A stretch of DNA of 6,854 nt, taken from NCBI GenBank assembly GCA_017629455.1, contig JAGBXE010000234.1, positions 1-6,854 of the forward strand, read 5' to 3'. The position numbers and the translations under genes were made by a program. A model generated the notes under the pieces. It was not told the DNA's origin. It searched no databases and saw nothing but the letters and a program-made list of their open reading frames with translations. The stretch is from Kiritimatiellia bacterium (GTDB lineage Bacteria; Verrucomicrobiota; Kiritimatiellia; RFP12; UBA1067). Below are positions 1 through 6,053 of this stretch, in pieces. Every line of letters starts with the position of its first letter. Position 1 is the first letter of the stretch.

Positions 1-2
1 CC

Positions 3-824
3 GCGTTTCTCGAGTCGAAAAACGTACCCGACAGCCAAAGCGCGGCAGAGTGGCTTGCGGCAAGGCTTCTTGACGTCGGGCGCGGCCTTCTCTACGCTTC
101 GCTTGAAAAAGAAGTAAAACCAGCGTTTCTAGATGCTATGCGCCGCGCTCTTGCGCGGTTGGCAAAAGGCGAGCCGCTTCAATATGTCTTAGGCGAGTGG
201 GGTTTTAGAACGCTAGTTCTTTCATGCGACAAGCGCGCACTTATTCCGCGTCCTGAAACGGAGGGCTTGGTTTCATTGGCGCTTAAATTCCTTTCAAATA
301 GGCCATCTTGCCCATTCGTCGTCGATGTCGGCACGGGTACTGGGGCTATAATTCTCAGTATTGCCGCCGAGTTTAAGGGCGAGGCGGTCTTTTTAGGTAC
401 CGACATCAGCGCTGATGCAATTAAGCTGGCAAAAGAAAACGCCGAAAGGTGCGGCCTTTCCGATAAGGTAAAATTCGCCATTTCCGACGGCCTTGATGAA
501 TTTGACGAGCCGCAAAGCGTTGACGCTATCATATCAAACCCACCATACGTTACAACTGCCGAATGGCGGAGGCTAGAAGCGAGAGTGCGCGATTTCGAAC
601 CGCGCCTTGCGCTGGACGGCGGCGAAAGCGGGCTTGAATTTTACGAGCGCTATCTTGCCGACTCAATGAACCTTCTTAAACCTGGCGGTGGAGTATTTTT
701 CGAAATCGGCGAATCTCAAGGGCCAGCTCTTAAAAGCATGATGGAAGCATATGGTTTTTCATCTATCAAAATAGAGAAAGATCTCGCTGGGCTCGACCGT
801 TACGCCACAGGCATATTGCCGTAA
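3..824 (+). CDS. prmC: Peptide chain release factor N5-glutamine methyltransferase PrmC (HemK), 5'-truncated by window edge
   Basis: Cytoplasmic SAM-dependent enzyme that methylates the glutamine of the GGQ motif in release factors RF1 and RF2, supporting efficient translation termination. The frame is open to the left edge. 273 residues are visible; the E. coli protein has 277, and by alignment about 10-15 N-terminal residues are missing. The ATG at 138 is therefore internal: starting there would discard roughly 45 residues of the helical substrate-binding N-domain. Visible residues: GEPLQYVLG (56-64), IPRPETE (81-87), the SAM-binding loop DVGTGTGAI (108-116) and the catalytic NPPY (179-182) that holds the target glutamine amide. 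IPRPETE rather than the VPRSP type, and the short N-domain, favour PrmC over the ribosomal protein L3 methylase PrmB. In many bacteria prfA lies just upstream; that would be outside this window. nadB follows after 20 bp. Confidence 0.96.
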   Translation, partial: AFLESKNVPDSQSAAEWLAARLLDVGRGLLYASLEKEVKPAFLDAMRRALARLAKGEPLQYVLGEWGFRTLVLSCDKRALIPRPETEGLVSLALKFLSNRPSCPFVVDVGTGTGAIILSIAAEFKGEAVFLGTDISADAIKLAKENAERCGLSDKVKFAISDGLDEFDEPQSVDAIISNPPYVTTAEWRRLEARVRDFEPRLALDGGESGLEFYERYLADSMNLLKPGGGVFFEIGESQGPALKSMMEAYGFSSIKIEKDLAGLDRYATGILP

Positions 825-829
825 AGCTT

Positions 830-838
830 TGATATAAT
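830..838 (+). promoter_or_regulatory. Extended -10 promoter for nadB (TGATATAAT)
   Basis: The 20-bp gap between prmC and nadB contains TGATATAAT, a perfect TATAAT -10 hexamer (833-838) preceded by the TGn extension. No TTGACA-like -35 hexamer is present at spacings of 15-19 bp, but extended -10 promoters often work without one. Transcription would be expected to start about 6-10 bases downstream, near 844-848. That is at or within a few bases of either possible nadB start codon. The match is seen directly; activity is inferred. Confidence 0.6.
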
Positions 839-844
839 ACTGCC

Positions 845-2446
845 TTGAAAATGAAGACCGTAGACTGCGATTATTTCATCGTTGGGTCCGGCATGGCCGG
901 GCTCATGAGTGCATTGCATTTAGCTTCGTACGGCAAGGTTATCGTCGCTACGAAAGCACGCATGCAGGATTGCAACACAAACTTTGCACAGGGCGGCATC
1001 TGCAGCGTCACTTCGATTGACGACTCATTCGACAAGCACGCACGCGACACAATGGTCGCAGGCGCATGGCTCGGCAAGAGTGAAGTCGTCCACACTATAT
1101 GCGAGCACGCTCCTGAAGGCATACAAGACCTCATAGCTTGCGGGGTGCGCTTCGCAAAAAACCCCGATGGTAATTGGGATCTGACGCGCGAAGGCGGCCA
1201 CAGCGCAAGGCGTATCTTCCACGCTGGCGACATAACTGGCGAAAAATGCGAATCAGCAATGATACGCCGCGTACGCCGCGAGAAATCAATCGATGTCAGA
1301 GAGCAGACGATCGTCATCGATTTAATAATGTCAAAGCGCATGGGGCTTAAAGGCGAGAACAGGTGCATAGGAGCGTACGTTCTCGACAAGTCAACGGGCG
1401 AGATTTACGCCATACGCTCGCCAAACACGATTCTTGCTACAGGCGGTTGCGGGAAGGTATACCTCTACACCTGCAACCCCGACACAGCTACTGGCGATGG
1501 CGTTGCAATCGCATGGAGGGCGGGCGCTAAAATATCAAATATGGAATTTGTCCAATTCCATCCTACGTGCCTTTACCATCCGCAGGCCAAAAGGTTTCTT
1601 ATCTCCGAAGCCGTACGCGGAGAAGGCGCAGAGTTAGTCGATCGCCGCGGCCGTGCGTTCATGAAGAAATACGACCCTCGCGGCTCTCTCGCTCCGCGCG
1701 ATATCGTAGCGCGCTCCATCGACAGCGAAATGAAACGTACCGGCGACGATTGCATGTTCCTCGACATCCGCAAAAAAGGCCGTGCGTATTTGATGAACCG
1801 CTTCCCGAACATCTACCGCACATGCCTTGAATTCGGAATCGATATGGCCACCGACCTCATACCGGTAGTGCCTGCCGCCCACTACGCATGCGGCGGCATT
1901 CAGGCAAGTGTTGAGGGCGAAACGTCCGTTCCTGGCCTTTCAGCAATCGGCGAGTGCGCCTGCACGGGGTTACATGGTGCTAACCGCCTTGCATCAAACT
2001 CTCTTATGGAAGCTGTAGTAACAGCAAGGCTTTGCGCCGCGCGTCTCGGGCCGCATCCGTGCCGCTGGCCGCGCGCAAAGCCGCCGCATATTTCCGACTG
2101 GAAAACAGGTAGCGCCGTTCCTCCTGATGAAGCTGTTTTAGTTTCGCATATGTGGGATGAGATTCGCCGCCTGATGTGGGATTATGTCGGTATTGTGCGC
2201 ACCAATAAGCGCCTCGACCGCGCGCTTCGTAGGCTTAAAACGCTCCGCAGCGAAATACGCGATTACTATTTCCGCTATCTCGTAACTCCCGATACGCTCG
2301 AACTGCGCAACCTCGCCGTCTGCGCCGAGCTTATCGTCCGCTCTGCTCGCGCCCGCCGCGAATCACGCGGGCTTCATTACACACTTGACTACCCCAAACA
2401 ATCAAAGCGCGCTAAAGAAACTGTGCTTGATGGATTCAAAGGGTGA
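845..2446 (+). CDS. nadB: L-aspartate oxidase NadB
   Basis: FAD-dependent cytoplasmic enzyme oxidising L-aspartate to iminoaspartate, the first step of de novo NAD synthesis; NadA then condenses the product with dihydroxyacetone phosphate. Known members can use oxygen or fumarate as electron acceptor. It has 533 residues, against 540 in E. coli. Numbering from the TTG at 845, landmarks are GSGMAGL for FAD (14-20), NFAQGGI (46-52), TREGGHSARR (114-123), FVQFHPT (235-241), APRDIVAR (283-290), AAHYACGG (from 344) and GLHGANRLASNS. His239, Arg285 and His346 match E. coli His244, Arg290 and His351 with a constant offset of five. The C-terminal helical domain with TPDTLELRN and the absence of complex II features favour NadB over SdhA/FrdA. 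The start is TTG at 845 or ATG at 851; neither has a Shine-Dalgarno site. nadA and nadC are not adjacent. The stop overlaps the tex GTG. Confidence 0.97.
   Translation: MKMKTVDCDYFIVGSGMAGLMSALHLASYGKVIVATKARMQDCNTNFAQGGICSVTSIDDSFDKHARDTMVAGAWLGKSEVVHTICEHAPEGIQDLIACGVRFAKNPDGNWDLTREGGHSARRIFHAGDITGEKCESAMIRRVRREKSIDVREQTIVIDLIMSKRMGLKGENRCIGAYVLDKSTGEIYAIRSPNTILATGGCGKVYLYTCNPDTATGDGVAIAWRAGAKISNMEFVQFHPTCLYHPQAKRFLISEAVRGEGAELVDRRGRAFMKKYDPRGSLAPRDIVARSIDSEMKRTGDDCMFLDIRKKGRAYLMNRFPNIYRTCLEFGIDMATDLIPVVPAAHYACGGIQASVEGETSVPGLSAIGECACTGLHGANRLASNSLMEAVVTARLCAARLGPHPCRWPRAKPPHISDWKTGSAVPPDEAVLVSHMWDEIRRLMWDYVGIVRTNKRLDRALRRLKTLRSEIRDYYFRYLVTPDTLELRNLAVCAELIVRSARARRESRGLHYTLDYPKQSKRAKETVLDGFKG
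2443..2446 (+). other. GTGA start/stop overlap, nadB-tex
   Basis: The GTG start of tex and the TGA stop of nadB share four bases (GTGA), preceded by CAAAGG. This arrangement is typical of termination-reinitiation coupling. The certainty is limited because tex has a second in-frame start, ATG at 2464. Confidence 0.55.
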
Positions 2447-4725
2447 AAATAATATCTGCAAAAATGGAAAACAAAGTAGCACTTGCCAAAATATCAGCCG
2501 AACTTTCAATCCGCCCCGAATGTGTAGCGGCTGTTGCAAAACTCCTCTCTGAAGGCTGCACCGTTCCCTTCATAGCCCGCTACCGCAAAGAGGCTCACGG
2601 CAACCTTGATGAAGTTCAGATTACGAAAATCCAAGAGCGCCGCACTTACTTTACCGAACTTCTCGAGCGTAAAGAGGCGATCTTAAAATCAATCGACGAT
2701 CAAGGCAAACTCACCGACAGCCTGCGCGAAAAGATTGATGCTTGCTGGCAGAAAAGCGCTCTCGAAGATTTATACCAGCCCTACAAACCAAAGCGCCGCA
2801 CGCGCGCGCAAACGGCAAAAGAAAAAGGCTACGAACCTTTGGCCGATGCCATATGGAATGGAACGTGGGGCAACGGCAAAAGCGGCGAACTTGAAAACGC
2901 CACTGAAGAAGACCTCCAGTATGCGCGCGACATTCTCGCCGAACGCATTGCCGACATCGCAGACGTGCGCGGCTTAGTGCGTACTCAGTTCGCTACGAAC
3001 TCTATGGTAAAAAGCGAAGTAGCTAGCCCCAAGCCTAAGGAGCCAACCAAGTTTGAGCAGTACTACGAATTTTCAGAGCCCATCTCCCAGATTCCATCAC
3101 ACCGCTATCTTGCGATCCGCCGCGGTCAGGCCGAGAAAGTTCTCTGGGTGCGCCTCGAGCTCGACCCTGAGCCGATTTTGGCGAGAATGGCTGAAATCAT
3201 TTCCGCTGAAACTGGCGACGTCAACGACAATGCACTTGAGCAAATCGAGCTAGCCTCTTGCGATGCATACAAGCGGCTTCTCGCCCCTTCGTGCGAAATT
3301 GACGCTACAGTCAGCAAGAAAACTGAAGCCGACCGCGATGCGATTGAAGTGTTCGGCGAAAATCTGCGTAACTTGCTTTTAGCTCCGCCGCTCGGCGGCA
3401 AGGCGGTCCTTGCCATCGACCCTGGCATCCGCACCGGCTGCAAAGTGGCGATGATCGACAAAACTGGCAAGTACGTCGGCAAGGCCGTCATCTACCCGCA
3501 GCAAAAAGCGCAGGAAGCGATGAAGGCAATCGCATTTATCGTTTCTAAGTATCGCCCTGAAGCAGTCGCCGTAGGTAACGGCACTGCTGGCCGCGAGACT
3601 GAAGCTTTCGTGCGCGAAACACTTAAAACCCTCAAGGCGCAGCACCCCGAAATACCTTCGCCAACTGTCGTTTCAGTAAGTGAAGCAGGAGCTTCCGTGT
3701 ACTCCGCCTCCGAGATTGCCCGTAAAGAATTTCCAGATCTCGACCTCACGGTCCGCGGCGCCATTTCAATTGGCAGGCGTCTTCAAGATCCTCTTGCCGA
3801 GCTTGTAAAAATCGATCCGAAAGCAATTGGCGTTGGGCAATACCAACACGATGTCCAGCAAACCTTGCTCGGCACAAAACTAAACGATGTCGTCGTATCG
3901 TGTGTAAACGGCGTTGGCGTTGAACTCAACACCGCCTCCGCGCCCCTTCTCGAACGCGTCTCTGGCCTTACCCCTGCTCTTGCGCAGGCGATCGTTGCTT
4001 GGCGCGACGAAAACGGCGGCTTTACGAAGCGAGACGATCTTAAAAAGGTAAAGGGGCTTGGGCCAAAGGCATACGAACAGTGCGCTGGCTTCTTGCGTAT
4101 TCGCGGCGCGCAAAACCCGCTCGACGCTTCGGCTGTACATCCCGAGCGCTACGAGCTCGTTGAGCGCATGGCTAAAGATGCGGGGCTTTCCGTAACCGAT
4201 CTCGTTGGTAACGCTGTTGCCGCTAAAAAGATTGATATCCGAAAGTACATCACAAGCGAAGTAGGCGAACCGACTCTTAAAGACATCATCGCCGAACTCG
4301 TAAAACCTGGGCGCGATCCGCGTAAATCGTTTGAGCCTCCCAAATTCCGCGATGACGTCACAAAAATCGAAGACGTGCGCGAAGGAATGAAGCTTGAAGG
4401 CGTTGTCACAAACGTAACGGCATTCGGCGCTTTCGTCGATATCGGAGTTCACCAAGACGGCCTAGTTCATCTTTCCGAACTTTCCGACAACTACGTAAGC
4501 GATCCTTCGTCAGTCGTTAAGGCGGGCGATCGCTTAAATGTAACTGTCATAGGAATTGATCTTGCTCGTGGGCGCATTTCGCTTTCTGCAAAATCAAAGC
4601 CGACGCTAGGTGTCTCCGGAGGCGGCTCGCAGGCGGGCGGCGGCGCGAGACAGCGCGAAAGGCGCACGACATTCGCCCCAGCTTCAAGCCAGGGCTTCTC
4701 GTGCAACCCGTTCGCTAATTTATGA
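2443..4725 (+). CDS. tex: Tex-family transcription accessory protein (YqgF/HhH/S1 RNA-binding protein)
   Basis: Cytoplasmic nucleic-acid-binding protein related to eukaryotic Spt6 and associated with transcription; in several bacteria it affects toxin expression or stress fitness, and its exact biochemical role is not settled. 760 residues, a normal length. Domain order from the GTG start: Tex N-terminal helical region with VPFIARYRKE (41-50) and LYQPYKPKRRTRAQTAKEKG; YqgF/RNase H-like fold starting AVLAIDPGIRTG (321-332) with a later GNGTAGRETE; helix-hairpin-helix region around 488-560 (CVNGVGVELN, KKVKGLGPKAYEQ); S1 domain about 644-718 (EGVVTNVTAFGAFVDIG, DGLVHLSELSD). A glycine-rich basic tail (about 723-760) ends in NPFANL. 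The GTG at 2443 overlaps the nadB stop, suggesting coupling. ATG at 2464 is a plausible alternative that removes seven residues and gives a more typical N-terminus. The 3' end overlaps convergent coaX by 6 bp. Confidence 0.97.
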   Translation: MKIISAKMENKVALAKISAELSIRPECVAAVAKLLSEGCTVPFIARYRKEAHGNLDEVQITKIQERRTYFTELLERKEAILKSIDDQGKLTDSLREKIDACWQKSALEDLYQPYKPKRRTRAQTAKEKGYEPLADAIWNGTWGNGKSGELENATEEDLQYARDILAERIADIADVRGLVRTQFATNSMVKSEVASPKPKEPTKFEQYYEFSEPISQIPSHRYLAIRRGQAEKVLWVRLELDPEPILARMAEIISAETGDVNDNALEQIELASCDAYKRLLAPSCEIDATVSKKTEADRDAIEVFGENLRNLLLAPPLGGKAVLAIDPGIRTGCKVAMIDKTGKYVGKAVIYPQQKAQEAMKAIAFIVSKYRPEAVAVGNGTAGRETEAFVRETLKTLKAQHPEIPSPTVVSVSEAGASVYSASEIARKEFPDLDLTVRGAISIGRRLQDPLAELVKIDPKAIGVGQYQHDVQQTLLGTKLNDVVVSCVNGVGVELNTASAPLLERVSGLTPALAQAIVAWRDENGGFTKRDDLKKVKGLGPKAYEQCAGFLRIRGAQNPLDASAVHPERYELVERMAKDAGLSVTDLVGNAVAAKKIDIRKYITSEVGEPTLKDIIAELVKPGRDPRKSFEPPKFRDDVTKIEDVREGMKLEGVVTNVTAFGAFVDIGVHQDGLVHLSELSDNYVSDPSSVVKAGDRLNVTVIGIDLARGRISLSAKSKPTLGVSGGGSQAGGGARQRERRTTFAPASSQGFSCNPFANL
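4720..4725. other. Tail-to-tail overlap of tex (+) and coaX (-)
   Basis: The tex stop TGA lies at 4723-4725 and the coaX stop (TAA on the minus strand) at 4720-4722, so the last codons of the two genes overlap by six bases. There is no intergenic space and no GC-rich hairpin followed by a T-run on either side, only 4-bp stems. Transcripts must end inside the opposite gene or by another mechanism. Confidence 0.9.
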
Positions 4726-5472
4726 CATTACGCGCGAGGCGACTAGCCCAACGCCGTAAAGCGTCAGAGTAGGATCGATCTTAAAGTCAAGATCAAGGCC
4801 GGAGAGCGCCCATTTGGCGTAGCCTCCGGTCGCTACGAGATTAAAATCTGAGGCGAAATTCTTTTTAAGCTGCAAGACTATCTCGCGCACCATTCCGCGA
4901 TACCCGACAAGCGCGCCAAAGCGCATCGCGCCAGTTGTCGAGCGGCCGATTTTCGGAGCTGTGCCGCGCCCGAGAACCATCTTGGGTAGTTTCGCCGTCC
5001 GCTCGAAAAGATAATCGCGCATAAGCGGAAAGCCAGGCGCTATAACGCCGCCTCTCCATACGTGATCGGCAGTAACCACGGCTGCCGTAAGGGCAGTTCC
5101 AAAATCCATCACCAAGACGGGTGCGCCATAGCGAGAAACCGCAGCTGACGCGTCTGCAAGCCTGTCGGGGCCGATCGTCGCGGGTTTTGGATAATCAAGA
5201 GTTATATCTTGCCTGCCGCGCAAAAAATCGCGGTGCGAAATTTTATGGAAACGAATATTTGCCGATTTTGCAAATTTCTCCCAACGGGAATTTTGCTTCG
5301 GCACTACCGACGCATAGGCTATGCCATCAACGCCACCTCGCGCCAGACGCAAGACGGCCTTTTCAGCCCTTTCTGGAGCCGAATCAATATGATGCGTGTT
5401 GGAAACTCGGCCGTCGGTCCATAAACCGACGGCCGTTGATGTGTTGCCAACATCTATAACAACAAGTTTCAC
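4720..5472 (-). CDS. coaX: Type III pantothenate kinase CoaX
   Basis: Cytoplasmic kinase phosphorylating pantothenate to 4'-phosphopantothenate with ATP, the first committed step of coenzyme A synthesis. The type III family belongs to the ASKHA fold, generally needs a monovalent cation, and is not feedback-inhibited by CoA, unlike type I CoaA. It has 250 residues, the family norm. Visible motifs: phosphate-binding IDVGNTST (6-13); IGPDRLADA (100-108), whose Asp103 matches the essential catalytic aspartate; MDFGTALT (122-129); GGVIAPG (141-147); TAKLPK (159-164); STTGAMRFGALVGY (178-191); ATGGYA (214-219); and DPTLTLYG near the end, all in family order. The start is GTG at 5472, fixed by the fit of MKLVVIDVGNT to the family N-terminus. 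It overlaps the upstream gene's stop as GTGA, so it is probably translationally coupled to that gene. It is convergent with tex. Confidence 0.96.
   Translation of the reverse strand: MKLVVIDVGNTSTAVGLWTDGRVSNTHHIDSAPERAEKAVLRLARGGVDGIAYASVVPKQNSRWEKFAKSANIRFHKISHRDFLRGRQDITLDYPKPATIGPDRLADASAAVSRYGAPVLVMDFGTALTAAVVTADHVWRGGVIAPGFPLMRDYLFERTAKLPKMVLGRGTAPKIGRSTTGAMRFGALVGYRGMVREIVLQLKKNFASDFNLVATGGYAKWALSGLDLDFKIDPTLTLYGVGLVASRVMS
5469..5472 (-). other. GTGA start/stop overlap, exported protein-coaX
   Basis: On the minus strand the GTG start of coaX and the TGA stop of the upstream gene share four bases, preceded by TCAAG. Because the coaX start is fixed by homology, this overlap is firm. It implies that ribosomes finishing the exported protein can reinitiate on coaX. 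Confidence 0.8.
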
Positions 5473-6020
5473 CTTGATTCAAGCTCGGCAACAACCATAT
5501 CTGACATCTGCTTAACAGCCTTGCTGCCAGACTTAACACCGATGAGCGCTACACGCCTGATTGCGCACGGCGCCTTGCAGGCGCACCAGCGAACCTGGTC
5601 GAGACAGAACGTTTTAACGTACTCATCGCCATTTGTTTCGGCAGTGGTAAGCAACGCGTCCACCCAGATTTTGCGACCTGCAGAGGGGCTCGGCTTCCAG
5701 AAGAGAAGGCAGCACGGATCGCTCTGCATGACGTACTGCGAAACGGCAGCAATCTGAGTAAGGGCGATGGGATCACCGAGATACGCAGTACCGATCTTCG
5801 AAAGAAGCGCCATTGCCGCCTCCTTGCTGGAAACAAATTCCGCAAGGACCGATTCTTCGGTTGCAGCTGCGATCTTCTCGTCGTTAGTGGCACCCCACAC
5901 AACGGCTGTAGGATATTTTGCATCCCTGTCGGCCGGGCGGATATCGTATGCACTCTTCTTGGGAGCTGCCAACGCGGCAGCTGCAAGAAGAACGGTCATC
6001 GAAAAGAATATTGTCTTCAT
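5469..6020 (-). CDS. Small exported protein of unknown function with six cysteines
   Basis: I do not recognise this 183-residue protein. It begins with a clear Sec-type signal peptide: MKT, a hydrophobic core FFSMTVLLAAAALA, and an Ala-X-Ala site with likely cleavage after Ala18. No lipobox cysteine is present, so a soluble periplasmic or secreted protein is expected, about 165 residues when mature. The mature part looks mainly helical (about 45-100 and 115-180). It has six cysteines, at 103, 104, 139, 146, 148 and 152, including a CC pair and a WCACKAPC cluster that could form disulfides or bind metal. No catalytic signature or further transmembrane segment is seen. The ATG at 6020 is supported by the signal peptide and an upstream AAAGGGGA. 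It starts 33 nt after the oxidoreductase stop and overlaps coaX by 4 nt, so it sits mid-operon. The position does not by itself suggest a role in CoA synthesis. Confidence 0.85.
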   Translation of the reverse strand: MKTIFFSMTVLLAAAALAAPKKSAYDIRPADRDAKYPTAVVWGATNDEKIAAATEESVLAEFVSSKEAAMALLSKIGTAYLGDPIALTQIAAVSQYVMQSDPCCLLFWKPSPSAGRKIWVDALLTTAETNGDEYVKTFCLDQVRWCACKAPCAIRRVALIGVKSGSKAVKQMSDMVVAELESR

Positions 6021-6030
6021 TTAGGTAATA

Positions 6031-6038
6031 TCCCCTTT
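6031..6038 (-). promoter_or_regulatory. Ribosome binding site AAAGGGGA
   Basis: On the minus strand AAAGGGGA sits 10 nt upstream of the ATG at 6020. It is the only good Shine-Dalgarno-like sequence before a start in this window, and it supports this ATG as the start of the exported protein. Confidence 0.55.
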
Positions 6039-6053
6039 CTTAATTCTGCGCCA

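Noticed and set aside
810..821. TTGCCG at 816-821 as a -35 box for the nadB promoter
   Set aside because: Only 11 bp from the TATAAT hexamer, far too close for a sigma-70 -35 element.
138..824. prmC starting at the ATG at 138
   Set aside because: The frame is open upstream to the left edge and encodes the expected PrmC N-terminal helices, so this Met is internal.
3880..4455. Minus-strand open frame of 191 codons opposite tex
   Set aside because: Lies entirely across the Tex HhH and S1 regions and has no domain signature or ribosome binding site.
5098..5105. CoaX MDFGTALTAAVV lacks an Asp shortly after the GTA-T motif, considered as a lost key residue
   Set aside because: As I recall it, B. 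subtilis CoaX also lacks an Asp there (DFGTATTYCYI), while the essential Asp103 in IGPDR is present, so the enzyme looks intact.
5549..5986. Minus-strand open frame of 145 codons overlapping the exported-protein gene
   Set aside because: The alternative frame at 5469-6020 has a proper signal peptide, a Shine-Dalgarno site and a coupled stop. This one is Arg/Pro-rich and lacks all of these.
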